Origin: Mangrovimicrobium sp033283385
GTDB lineage: Bacteria; Pseudomonadota; Gammaproteobacteria; Pseudomonadales; Halieaceae
DNA: 64,000 nt
Reading direction: 5' to 3'
NCBI GenBank assembly: GCA_033283385.1
Contig: JAWMQQ010000001.1
Span: 1,302,001 to 1,366,000 of the forward strand
Position 1 is the stretch's first letter; every line of letters starts with the position of its first letter. The notes under the pieces are model-generated. The model saw nothing but the letters and a program-made list of their open reading frames with translations. It was not told where the DNA came from and did no database searches. Shown in pieces: positions 17,576 to 25,857 of the stretch. A program made the position numbers and the translations under genes.

Positions 17576-18169
17576 TCAGGCTCTACGCCGCTTCACTGCG
17601 CCGAGCCCCAGGACAGCTGAGCCGAATAGCCAGATACCAGCAGGGAGCGGGACCGGGGTGACGCTGAACGCACCTCCAGCTGACGTGGTTACCGCAAAAA
17701 TGCTCGACTCCGAAGCAAGGCTCCAACCTACAGCGTTTGTAGCCATGCTGCCAGCGTCGTAGTAAGCCCAAAAGTCATCATTGCTCGCGCTCATCACTTC
17801 GGCCCCGTCGGGTTCACCACCTATCCTCAGGACCCATAACGCACCGTTGTCGAAGATCAGCTCTGCCACGGTATTTGATGCATCGTAAACCACCCCGCCG
17901 AGCGGGTCGGGGTTGAGTATGAGGTAGTCCACCGGAATGCCAGAAAAGACCTGAAACCCGCTAGTAACCAGTGATTCGTCGAATACAAAGCTCCATTCGC
18001 CCGATATTCCTGGAAGCGCTGTGCTCGCGTTGAAATCAGGGGACCCGTCCACATAAACATCGGGATCGCTCCCCGCGAAAGTCCCTGCGTATATCGTTGC
18101 GGCCTGAACAGCTCCCGCAGAAAAGGACAAAGCACTCACGACTGTGATGTGAAGCAACTTCTGGTACAT
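17576..18169 (-). CDS. Exported protein with VPLPA-CTERM sorting tail
   Basis: 197 residues with a signal peptide (MYQKLLHITVVSALSFSAG, cleavage near VQA) and a C-terminal tripartite tail: the motif VPLPAGIWLF, a short hydrophobic helix and a basic end KRRRA. This is the VPLPA variant of PEP-CTERM, recognised by exosortase-type transpeptidases. The central part is low in charge and rich in Asp, Gly and aromatic residues, with no known domain seen. No exosortase is encoded in the window. Base composition is visibly less GC-rich than in the flanking catabolic genes. The role is probably surface or extracellular. Confidence 0.82.
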   Translation of the reverse strand: MYQKLLHITVVSALSFSAGAVQAATIYAGTFAGSDPDVYVDGSPDFNASTALPGISGEWSFVFDESLVTSGFQVFSGIPVDYLILNPDPLGGVVYDASNTVAELIFDNGALWVLRIGGEPDGAEVMSASNDDFWAYYDAGSMATNAVGWSLASESSIFAVTTSAGGAFSVTPVPLPAGIWLFGSAVLGLGAVKRRRA

Positions 18170-18448
18170 GGTTGAACTCCGTTTCAGTACGCAGCGTTTG
18201 AACCGCTGCTTGAGTTTCTACACAACACCAAGTACCAGTGCCACAGATGAGAATTTGGAAAACGCGCGTTGGAGACTCCAACAAAGGTCACGAACTTTCC
18301 CTGTTCACGCTGAGACTCAGTCCACTCTCGACTGGTCATTGTTCGACCGATCTCGAATACTCAGTGACCGTAGCATGGATCGCCGCCATTGCCCTAGAAC
18401 AATCGCCGCCGATGTTGGCGACTCCGCACGTGCTCCGCTGACGTGTTC

Positions 18449-19303
18449 TTACGGTGCCGTCCGAAAATACTCCGGCTTCCCGGCCGTCCACAGCTCCCCC
18501 CAGAGCGTCCCACCCCCGTCGATAGTCACCACCTCCCCGGTCATGAACCCGGAGGCTTCCGACCCCAGGAACGCCACCATCTGCGCGATCTCCCAGGCCG
18601 AGGCGAAGCGCCGCATCGGGTTGGACTCGGTGAACCGCGCCACCGCCTCGGCGGGGTAGACGTTCATCCCCTCGGTATCGATGATCCCCGGCGCGATGCA
18701 GTTGATACGGATATTCAGCGGCGCCCACTCCACGGCCACGGATTTGGAGGCGTAGATCACCCCGGCCCGGGCGGCGCAGGTGTGGGCGACGCCGGGCATG
18801 CCCTTGTCGATCACGGTGACGAGGTTGACGATGTTGCCGGGCATGCCAGCTTCCGCCCAGCGCTTCGCTGCCGCCTGCATCATGAACCAGGTACCGTTCA
18901 AATTTGTGTCGATCACCGCCTTCCAGCCGTTGGGGCTGAAGTCGATGGCCTGCTGGGGGAACTGGCCGCCCGCGCTGTTCACCAGCAGGTCGATGGGGCC
19001 GTGCTCCGCCCACACCGCGTCGAATGTCTCATCCACCGCATCCGCGTCGCGAATATTCACCGACCGGGTAGCGATCTTCAGCCCGGAGGCGCGCATCGGT
19101 TGCGCGGCGCTTTCCAGCTTCTCCAGGGTACGGCCGACGATCACCACCTCCGCGCCCAACCGGCCCAGCAGCCAGGCGGAGGCCTTGCCGATGCCGCTGC
19201 CGGCGCCGGAGACCAGCACGCGCTTGCCGGCGAACAGGTCCGGCGCATAGATCGTACCCGCCGCGGCCAGCTCATCATCCGTCATACCAAAGTGTTTGCC
19301 CAT
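18449..19303 (-). CDS. SDR oxidoreductase with altered YxxxK site
   Basis: 284 residues with the cofactor loop SGAGSGIG, NSAGG, and GGEVVTIDGGG-type C terminus (VVTIDGGGTLWGE). Where most SDRs have YxxxK before AGV, this one reads HTCAARAGV, giving Thr and Arg in place of Tyr and Lys. Dienoyl-CoA reductase-like SDRs also depart from YxxxK. It lies 14 bp downstream of the acyl-CoA dehydrogenase in the same operon, so it probably works on an unsaturated or hydroxy acyl-CoA in the same pathway. The exact reaction is unknown. Confidence 0.75.
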   Translation of the reverse strand: MGKHFGMTDDELAAAGTIYAPDLFAGKRVLVSGAGSGIGKASAWLLGRLGAEVVIVGRTLEKLESAAQPMRASGLKIATRSVNIRDADAVDETFDAVWAEHGPIDLLVNSAGGQFPQQAIDFSPNGWKAVIDTNLNGTWFMMQAAAKRWAEAGMPGNIVNLVTVIDKGMPGVAHTCAARAGVIYASKSVAVEWAPLNIRINCIAPGIIDTEGMNVYPAEAVARFTESNPMRRFASAWEIAQMVAFLGSEASGFMTGEVVTIDGGGTLWGELWTAGKPEYFRTAP

Positions 19304-19317
19304 GCGCCGGTACTCCG

Positions 19318-20484
19318 TTACTTCAGCAGTTCGCCCGCGATGATCATCTTGCGCACTTCCGTGGTGCCCGCGCCGATTTCCAGCAGCTTGGTGGAACGGA
19401 ACAGGCGGTTCACCTCGGATTCCCAGATGTAGCCGTTACCGCCGAAAATCTGCACGGCGTTGTCCAGCACCTGGTTGCACATATTGGCGCAGTACATCAC
19501 GGAGGCGGCGGTCTTCGCGTGGATGGCGCCGTGCCCGGCCTGTTTCTCGTCCACTCCTGCGGTCTCCGCCAGTACCGCCCAGCAGTACTGCTGCATGGTT
19601 TCCTTCCACACGTACATGTCCGCGAGGCGCGACTGGATCATCTGGAAGCTGCCGATGGGCTGGCCGAACTGCTCGCGGGTGCGGGCGAACTCGATGGAGA
19701 TTTCCAGCGCGCGCTCGGCGATGCCCAGGTTGATTGGAGCGATCATCGCGCGCTCGAAATCCAGCCCGCTCATCACCACCTGGTGGCCCTGGTGTTCGGT
19801 GCCGACGATGTTCGCCGCGGGCACGCGCATGTCCTCGAACACCAGCTCCGCCGTCTGGCTGCCGCGAAAGCCCATTTTCACCAGCTTTTGCGCCACCTTG
19901 AAGCCGGGCGTGCCAGTCTCTACCACGAAGGCGGTAATGCCCTTGGAACCCTTGCCCTGTTCGGTCTTGGCATAGAGCAGGCAGACGTCCGCCACCGGCC
20001 CGTTGGTGATGTAGAGCTTGGAGCCGTTGATCACATAGTCGTCGCCATCGCGCACCGCGCGGGTGCGCATGGAGCCAAGAGCGTCGGAACCCGCGCCGGG
20101 TTCGGTCAGGCCCAGGCAGCCTGTCCACTCGCCACTACACAGTTTCGGCAGGTATTTGCTGCGGATGTCCTCGCTGCCGTTCTTGTAGATGTTATTGGCG
20201 CAGAGGTTGTCGTGGGCCACCCACGATAGCGCGAAGGCGTGGTTGTAGCGGGAGAAGGCCTGCAGGATCAGGCCGGCTTCGAACAGGCTCATGCCTACGC
20301 CGCCGTACTCCTCGGCCACCGTGATGCCCAGCAGGCCCAGTTCACCGAGCCTGGGCATGAGGTCTTCCGGCCACCACTCCTCGTTGTCCATCTTCGGCGC
20401 GAGCGGCAGCAGCTGCTCGCGGGCGATGCGGTCGGTGTGGTCCAGCAGCTCGCGCTGCTCCGGGGTCAGTTCGAACTGGTGCAT
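19318..20484 (-). CDS. Isovaleryl-CoA-dehydrogenase-like acyl-CoA dehydrogenase
   Basis: 388 residues. LTEPGAGSDALG (127-138), probable catalytic Glu244 in LDFERA, TREQFGQPIGSFQ, FGGNGYIWE and the C-terminal IGAGTTEVRKMIIA are the marks of the isovaleryl/citronellyl-CoA branch, whose base sits in the LERL position rather than in YEGT. It is followed by acyl-CoA carboxylase genes, as in leucine (liu) and acyclic terpene (atu) pathways and in mycobacterial fadE19-accD1-accA1. It likely desaturates isovaleryl-CoA or a longer branched acyl-CoA. Confidence 0.85.
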   Translation of the reverse strand: MHQFELTPEQRELLDHTDRIAREQLLPLAPKMDNEEWWPEDLMPRLGELGLLGITVAEEYGGVGMSLFEAGLILQAFSRYNHAFALSWVAHDNLCANNIYKNGSEDIRSKYLPKLCSGEWTGCLGLTEPGAGSDALGSMRTRAVRDGDDYVINGSKLYITNGPVADVCLLYAKTEQGKGSKGITAFVVETGTPGFKVAQKLVKMGFRGSQTAELVFEDMRVPAANIVGTEHQGHQVVMSGLDFERAMIAPINLGIAERALEISIEFARTREQFGQPIGSFQMIQSRLADMYVWKETMQQYCWAVLAETAGVDEKQAGHGAIHAKTAASVMYCANMCNQVLDNAVQIFGGNGYIWESEVNRLFRSTKLLEIGAGTTEVRKMIIAGELLK

Positions 20485-20518
20485 TTGAATCTTCCGGATT
20501 TATTGTGATGGTGTTTTA

Positions 20519-22126
20519 TCAATATCGCATGACCCCGTAACTGGTGCCACCGAAGGGGGCGTTGAGCGAGGCGGAGATCGAGATTCCCAGTGCGTTGCGG
20601 GTATCGACCGGGTCGAGGATGCCGTCGTCCCAGATATCCGAGCTGGTGGCGTAGGCGGAGGTGGAGTTCTCGTAGTTCGCGAGCACCTCGGCGCGGATCT
20701 TCTCCAGCTCGCCCACGGAGGGATCGAGGCCCTGCTTTTTCAGCTGGTTGATCTTGATCGTGGCAAGCGTGTTAGCCGCCTGGTCTGAACCCATGACCGC
20801 GATCTGGCTGTTGGGCCAGCTGAACAGGGTGCGCGCGTCCCAGGCGCGGCCGCACATGCCGTAGTTGCCGGCGCCGAAGGAGCCGTTGGTCATCACGGTG
20901 AACTTGGGCACCTCGACGCCGCCCTGGACCATCAGCATCTTGGCGCCGTCCTTGGTAATGCCGCGTTGCTCGTACTCCTTGCCGATCATGTACCCGGTGA
21001 TGTTCTGCAGGAACACCAGCGGGTTGTTGTTCTGGTTGCACAGGGCCATGAAGTGCGCGCCCTTCAGGGAGCTGTCGTTGAACAGTACGCCGTTGTTGGC
21101 GAGTATCCCGACCTTGTAGCCCCAGATGTTGGCGAAGCCGCAGACCAGGGTCTCGCCGTAGTCCGGCTGGTATTCGGCGAAGCGGCTGCCGTCCACGATA
21201 CGCGCGATCACCTCGCGCATGTCGAACTGCTTCTTGATGTCGTCGGGGATGATGCCGTAAAGCTCCGAGGGATCGTAATACGGATCCTCGGGTGCCTCGC
21301 GCTGCAGCGGGTATTTTGCTTTTTGCTCCCACTGCATGACGATTTCCCGCCCGATGGCGATTGCCTCTTTCTCGTTGTTCGCATAGTAGTCGCAGGTGCC
21401 GGAGATAGTGGTGTGCATGCGCGCACCACCCAGTTCGTCGACGGTGACGTCCTCGCCGGTAGCGGCTTTCACCAGTGGCGGGCCGCCGAGGAATACCGCG
21501 CCAGTACCCTCGACGATCACCGAGTAGTCCGACAGGGCAGGGGTGTAGGCCCCGCCGGCGGTGCAGTGGCCGAACACCAGCGAGAGCTGCTTGCAGCCCA
21601 TCTTCGACAGCTGTACCTGGTTGCGGAAGATGCGCCCGGCCATATAGCGGTCGCCGAACAGGTCCGACTGCAGGGGCAAGAAGCCGCCGGCGCTGTCGCA
21701 CAGGTGGATTACGGGCAGGTGGTTCTCGATGGCGATATCCAGCGCCCGCACGATTTTCTTTACCGACAGCGGATACCAGGCGCCACCCTTGTTGGAGCTG
21801 TCCGAGGCGTTGATCAGCACCTCGCGTCCGCCGACGATGCCGATGCCGGTGATGCAGTTCGCCCCAGGAGCCGCGCCGTCGTAGGCGTTGCCGGCCCCCA
21901 GCGAGGAGAATTCCAGGAATGGCGTGCCCGGGTCCAGCAGCAGGTCCAGCCGCTCCCGCGGCAGCAGCTTGTCCTGCTGGCGCAGGCGCTGGATGTCGCG
22001 TTCGGGCCGGGTGTAGCGCGCGGCGTGCTGGCGGCGGTGGAAGTCTTCGACCAGTTCCCGGTTGTGGCGCCGGTACTGCTGGAACTCGCTGGAGCTGGTG
22101 TTGATCCTGGACTGTATCCTGCGCAC
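20519..22126 (-). CDS. Acyl-CoA carboxylase carboxyltransferase (beta) subunit
   Basis: 535 residues with two crotonase-like halves. Motifs include LLPRERLDLLLDPG, a CTAGGAYTPALSDYSV biotin-side site, GGPPLVKAATGEDVT, and in the C half NNGVLFNDSSLKGAHF and GAGNYGMCGRAWDAR. The overall pattern is that of methylcrotonyl-CoA/geranyl-CoA carboxylase beta chains (AccD1, LiuB, AtuC). The segment GRIFRNQVQLSKMGCKQ departs from the usual GRIFYNQARMS, so the acyl substrate may be atypical. It is coupled with the biotin carrier gene 4 bp upstream. Confidence 0.88.
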   Translation of the reverse strand: MRRIQSRINTSSSEFQQYRRHNRELVEDFHRRQHAARYTRPERDIQRLRQQDKLLPRERLDLLLDPGTPFLEFSSLGAGNAYDGAAPGANCITGIGIVGGREVLINASDSSNKGGAWYPLSVKKIVRALDIAIENHLPVIHLCDSAGGFLPLQSDLFGDRYMAGRIFRNQVQLSKMGCKQLSLVFGHCTAGGAYTPALSDYSVIVEGTGAVFLGGPPLVKAATGEDVTVDELGGARMHTTISGTCDYYANNEKEAIAIGREIVMQWEQKAKYPLQREAPEDPYYDPSELYGIIPDDIKKQFDMREVIARIVDGSRFAEYQPDYGETLVCGFANIWGYKVGILANNGVLFNDSSLKGAHFMALCNQNNNPLVFLQNITGYMIGKEYEQRGITKDGAKMLMVQGGVEVPKFTVMTNGSFGAGNYGMCGRAWDARTLFSWPNSQIAVMGSDQAANTLATIKINQLKKQGLDPSVGELEKIRAEVLANYENSTSAYATSSDIWDDGILDPVDTRNALGISISASLNAPFGGTSYGVMRY

Positions 22127-22129
22127 GGT

Positions 22130-22639
22130 TTACGCCCCTGGTGCCGTGGAGGCCGGTGGTTCGATATCGACCAGCACCGCCCCCTTGTCGAAACTCTCGC
22201 CGACCTCCGCTCCGATTGCGCTCACGGTGCCCGCGATACTCGCCCTGATTTCCGTCTGCAGCTTCATGCTCTCGATCAGCATCAGGCCCTGCCCGGGCTC
22301 GACGCAATCGCCGGGCGCCACGTTGAGTTCGACGACCACGCCGGGCATGGGCGCGTGAATCCTGCCCGCTGAGCTGCCCTGGTCGCCCGCGCCTGCGAAC
22401 TCGTCCTCACACTGGAATATCCAGGTCCTGCCGGCCAGGTGCAGGTAGAGCGTATTGCCGTCCTGCGCAGTGTAGAAGCGGCGCTCGCTGCCGTTGATCA
22501 CCAGTTCGCCCTCGTGTTCGTCGCGCCATCGCAGGCTCACGTCCACGAGATGACCGTCGATATCCAGTGTCGTCGCCTCGCCGAGGTGCAGCGGGGTGAC
22601 CTCGTGGGCTTTGTCGTCACATACGTACCTGGGCTGCAC
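22130..22639 (-). CDS. Biotin carboxyl carrier protein, split from its carboxylase
   Basis: 169 residues from a GTG at 22639 preceded by GGGGAG. The C-terminal half is a biotinyl domain with ESMKL, Lys126 being the biotin site, followed by EIRASIAGTVSAI. The N-terminal half (about 1-80) corresponds to the BT linker domain that in MCC and GCC alpha chains joins carboxylase and biotinyl domains. It therefore looks like the last third of a normally fused alpha subunit. It is in the same frame as the carboxylase, separated by one TGA and eight codons. Confidence 0.85.
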   Translation of the reverse strand: MQPRYVCDDKAHEVTPLHLGEATTLDIDGHLVDVSLRWRDEHEGELVINGSERRFYTAQDGNTLYLHLAGRTWIFQCEDEFAGAGDQGSSAGRIHAPMPGVVVELNVAPGDCVEPGQGLMLIESMKLQTEIRASIAGTVSAIGAEVGESFDKGAVLVDIEPPASTAPGA

Positions 22640-22663
22640 GGCTTGTTTCTCCCCGGCCTGTGT

Positions 22664-24181
22664 TCAGTTGCGCCAGCTGCCGATGGCCCCGTAGGGCTCG
22701 GGCGTGGCCCGTTGCAGCAGCTTTGTGGTGCGGTCGGAAAAATAGGCGGCGGCGAGCGCGGCCTGCAGCTGCTCCCTGGCGGGTGATGCCTCGCACAGCT
22801 CGGCGCTGAAGTTCCTGAGGAAGGCCGTGTCGAACTCGCCATCGGCGAAGCAGGCGTGGCGCAGCACGCCGGCGAGGTATTCCGTGTTGACCCTGACCCC
22901 CAGCAGGACGAAGTCCTCCAGCGCGGTGAGCATGCGGCTGATGGCGGCTTCACGGGTGGGGGCGTGCACCACCAGCTTGGCCAGCATGGGGTCGAAGGCC
23001 GTCGTCACCTGCTGGCCCTGGTAGAGTCCGCTGTCGAAGCGGACGCCCTCGCCAGCCGGTTCCTTGAGGAACAGTACCCGGCCCGTCTCGGGCAGGAAGT
23101 CGTTGAAGGCGTCCTCGGCGCAGATGCGGCACTCGATGGCGTGACCACTCGCGCTGACCTCGGCCTGCGCGATGCCCAGGGACTCCCCGGCGGCGATGCG
23201 AACCTGTTCGGCGACGAGATCGACGCCGTAGACCATCTCTGTCACCGGGTGCTCCACCTGGATACGGGTATTCATCTCGAGGAAGAAGAACTCGCCCCCG
23301 GGCGTGTATAGAAATTCTACGGTGCCGGCGCTGGAATAACCGGCGGCGCGGGCGATGCCCACGGCGGCCTCGCAGATATCGCGGCGCGCGGCTTCATCCA
23401 GCGCAGGGGAGGGCGCCTCCTCGATCACTTTCTGGAAGCGGCGCTGGATGGAGCACTCGCGCTCGCCGAGGTGAACCACGTCTGCTCCATCGCCCAGCAC
23501 CTGCACCTCGATGTGCCGCGCGCTGGCGAAGTAGCGTTCCAGGTAGACGCGCGCATCGCCAAAGTATTTCTTCGCCTCGGACGCCGCCACCCGGATCGCG
23601 CTCTCCAACTCGTCGAAGGAGTGCACGATGTTCATTCCCTTGCCGCCGCCGCCCGCGGAGGCCTTGACCACCAGGGGGAAGCTCATGCGCGGGTCCGCTT
23701 CAACCAGCGGCCGTATGTCCTGTCCTTCGCCAGCCTCCAGGCTTATCGAGGGCGGCACCGGAAAGCCGTGCCCGGCCACGAAATCCCGGGAGCGGATCTT
23801 GTCACCCATCAGTTCGATGGCGTCAAGGCCGGGGCCGATAAAGGTCACGCCGGCTTCCTGCAGGCGCCGGGCGAAGGCCGCATTCTCCGAGAGAAAACCG
23901 TAGCCCGGGTGGACTGCATCCACATCCAGTCGCTGGCAGATGGTGAGAATCTGCCCGATATCCAGGTGCGCGGCGGAGGGAGAGTCCCCGGCGATCTCCA
24001 CAGCCTCGCCGGCCTGCCGCACCACCGGGGAGTTGCGGTCGCTGTCGTGGTAGATGGCGACGGAGGCGATACCCAACTTCTCAAGGGCTCGCAGGACCCG
24101 CAGCGCGATCTCGCCACGGTTGGCGATCAGGACTTTCCTGAACAGGGTTGGCTCAACGGGGTCTTTCTCGAACGCTGCCAT
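22664..24181 (-). CDS. Biotin carboxylase subunit of acyl-CoA carboxylase
   Basis: 505 residues: biotin carboxylase N-terminal domain (KVLIANRGEIALRVLRA near residue 17), ATP-grasp domain with KASAGGGGKGM and HIEVQVLGD, EMNTRIQVEHPVTE with catalytic residues, and the C-terminal domain ending at GSWRN. It carboxylates biotin with ATP and bicarbonate. Typical MCC/GCC alpha chains are about 660 residues and carry the biotinyl domain; here a TGA ends the protein first. It is first gene of the minus-strand operon, facing the MaoC gene. Confidence 0.9.
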   Translation of the reverse strand: MAAFEKDPVEPTLFRKVLIANRGEIALRVLRALEKLGIASVAIYHDSDRNSPVVRQAGEAVEIAGDSPSAAHLDIGQILTICQRLDVDAVHPGYGFLSENAAFARRLQEAGVTFIGPGLDAIELMGDKIRSRDFVAGHGFPVPPSISLEAGEGQDIRPLVEADPRMSFPLVVKASAGGGGKGMNIVHSFDELESAIRVAASEAKKYFGDARVYLERYFASARHIEVQVLGDGADVVHLGERECSIQRRFQKVIEEAPSPALDEAARRDICEAAVGIARAAGYSSAGTVEFLYTPGGEFFFLEMNTRIQVEHPVTEMVYGVDLVAEQVRIAAGESLGIAQAEVSASGHAIECRICAEDAFNDFLPETGRVLFLKEPAGEGVRFDSGLYQGQQVTTAFDPMLAKLVVHAPTREAAISRMLTALEDFVLLGVRVNTEYLAGVLRHACFADGEFDTAFLRNFSAELCEASPAREQLQAALAAAYFSDRTTKLLQRATPEPYGAIGSWRN

Positions 24182-24210
24182 GTGAGGTCGGTCCGGGTGT
24201 TATTCATTGA

Positions 24211-24227
24211 AATGAGTCTAGCTCATT
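24211..24227. promoter_or_regulatory. Candidate operator AATGAG-TCTAG-CTCATT
   Basis: A perfect 6-bp-arm inverted repeat lies 30 bp upstream of the biotin carboxylase start in the 242-bp AT-rich divergent region; a third half-site TCATT is at 24204-24208. TetR-type fatty-acid regulators bind palindromes of this size, and a TetR gene is nearby at 27896. An additional AT-rich dyad, TATATTA/TAATATA, lies at 24345-24374 before the MaoC gene. Confidence 0.4.
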
Positions 24228-24423
24228 AAAATGTCGATATTCAATATTGTATGCGGTGGGTTGTGCGGATTGATGCTAGGCCAAATGGAGTAAATATGAG
24301 CATTAATCTGCTGAAAGATCAGTTGTCTGCTGGCGCATTACGCCTATATTATTAGTTGAGCTGTACTTAATATAACCATGCCCTCGGGCCGGCGCGCTCG
24401 AGCGGACCTGCCGAGGAGTTCCC

Positions 24424-24876
24424 ATGCCTGGACTGTATTTCGAGGAGGCCGAGGTCGGAAAGGAAATCGCACACCGCATGAGCCGGACGGTTACCGAGGC
24501 CGACAACGTGCTGTTCTGTTGCCTGACCCACAACCCGCAGCCGCTGCACCTGGATGCGGAATACGCAAAAGACACCGAGTTCGGGCAGCGCCTGTTCAAC
24601 AGCATGTACACTGCATCCTACGCGGCGGGCGTCTCAGTGGAGGACACCACCCTGGGAACCCTGGTCGCCAATCTCGGCTTTGGCGAGATGACCTTCCCCA
24701 AGCCGGTGTTCATCAACGATACGCTGAAGGTAAAGACGGTGATCAAGGACAAGCGCGAGAGCAAGTCCCGGCCCAACGCGGGCATCGTCACCTTCGAGCA
24801 CCTGGTGTTCAACCAGCATGGCGATGTGGTGTGCACCATGATCCGCAAGGCCCTGATGCAGAAGAAACCCGCCTGA
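24424..24876 (+). CDS. MaoC-like hydratase (Rv2499c-like)
   Basis: 150 residues forming a single hotdog MaoC domain. The hydratase motif is degenerate but visible as THNPQPLHLDAEYAKDT, with Asn/His in the places of the hydratase-2 Asp/His dyad, and FPKPVFINDTLKV follows. Paired directly with a CitE-like gene it resembles the mycobacterial Rv2499c-Rv2498c couple and bacterial itaconyl-CoA or mesaconyl-CoA hydratases. Good RBS (GAGGAG) before the ATG at 24424. It probably hydrates a branched unsaturated CoA ester that the lyase then cleaves. Confidence 0.8.
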   Translation: MPGLYFEEAEVGKEIAHRMSRTVTEADNVLFCCLTHNPQPLHLDAEYAKDTEFGQRLFNSMYTASYAAGVSVEDTTLGTLVANLGFGEMTFPKPVFINDTLKVKTVIKDKRESKSRPNAGIVTFEHLVFNQHGDVVCTMIRKALMQKKPA

Positions 24877-24900
24877 CCGCCAAACAGCAAAGGTTCAATC

Positions 24901-25773
24901 ATGCTAGCCAAATCCTACATGTTCGTGCCCGGGGACAGTGAAAAGAAACAGGGCAAGGCCCAGGACCTGGGGGCGGACGCGGTCATTCTCTGCCTCGAGG
25001 ACTCGGTGATGGAGGCCAACAAGCCGAAAGCGCGGGAGATGGTCCGCGATTACCTGCAGGCCTGGCGTGGCAAGAGTCGCCCGCAGTTGTGGGTGCGGGT
25101 GAATCCGGGCACCACGGACCACATGCTGAAGGACCTGGTCGCCGTCATGGGCGGTGCGCCGCACGGGATATTCCTGCCCAAGCCCTCGGACGCCGCCGAC
25201 TTCAAGGCGCTGGACCACTATCTGGCGGTGCTGGAAGTGCAGAACGATATTTCCCCTGGCACAACCAAGGTCATGAGCGTCGCGGAATCCTGTGTCGGCA
25301 CCCTCAACCAGGGCCAGTTTGCCAACGCCTCCGAGCGCCTGGCAGGCCTGTGCTGGGGCGCGGAGGACATGTCAGCCGACCTCGGCGCCAGCACCAACCA
25401 GGACGAGGAGGGCAACTACTTCCTCGTGCACCAGATGAACCGGGCGGCCTGCCTGGTGGTGTGCAATGCCGGCAACATGCAACCTGTCGACGGCATCTGC
25501 GCCGACTACCGGGATGAGGACAAGCTCCGGCGCGAGTGCCTGCGGGCCCGCACCGAGGGCTTTACCGGAAAGATCGCCATCCACCCCGCGCAGGTCGCTG
25601 TCATCAACGAGATGTTCACGCCCTCGGCCGAGGACGTGGACCACGCGCAGCGGGTGATCCGCGCCTTCGAGGACGCGCCGGAGGGGGCGGGTACTGTGGG
25701 GTTGGACGGCAAGATGCTGGATATTCCGCACCTGAAGCGCGCCCGGCGGTTGTTGCAACTGGCAGGGTTTTGA
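24901..25773 (+). CDS. CitE-like HpcH/HpaI-family acyl-CoA lyase
   Basis: 290 residues with the TIM-barrel signature of CitE-like proteins: MFVPGDSEKK at the N terminus, DAVILCLEDSV, LWVRVNPG, the metal-ligand Glu region in VAESCVGTLNQGQ, LCWGAEDMSADLGA, and GFTGKIAIHPAQV. Family members cleave citramalyl-, methylmalyl- or HMG-CoA-type thioesters; mycobacterial Rv2498c acts in leucine and itaconate breakdown. Its start is 24 bp after the MaoC stop. A lyase producing acetyl-CoA plus acetoacetate, pyruvate or glyoxylate is likely. Confidence 0.82.
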   Translation: MLAKSYMFVPGDSEKKQGKAQDLGADAVILCLEDSVMEANKPKAREMVRDYLQAWRGKSRPQLWVRVNPGTTDHMLKDLVAVMGGAPHGIFLPKPSDAADFKALDHYLAVLEVQNDISPGTTKVMSVAESCVGTLNQGQFANASERLAGLCWGAEDMSADLGASTNQDEEGNYFLVHQMNRAACLVVCNAGNMQPVDGICADYRDEDKLRRECLRARTEGFTGKIAIHPAQVAVINEMFTPSAEDVDHAQRVIRAFEDAPEGAGTVGLDGKMLDIPHLKRARRLLQLAGF

Positions 25774-25857
25774 CGGTCGCAGGCCCCAGAGACGCTCTGG
25801 CACTGATGGGCAGTGTGCATTGACGGGGCGCATGGGCTGAAAGGCGAGGGACGCGAT

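Noticed and set aside
20772..22307. A 511-codon frame overlapping the carboxyltransferase gene
   Set aside because: It is the same strand in another frame, Arg/Gly/Pro-rich, and the true reading frame has all carboxyltransferase motifs.
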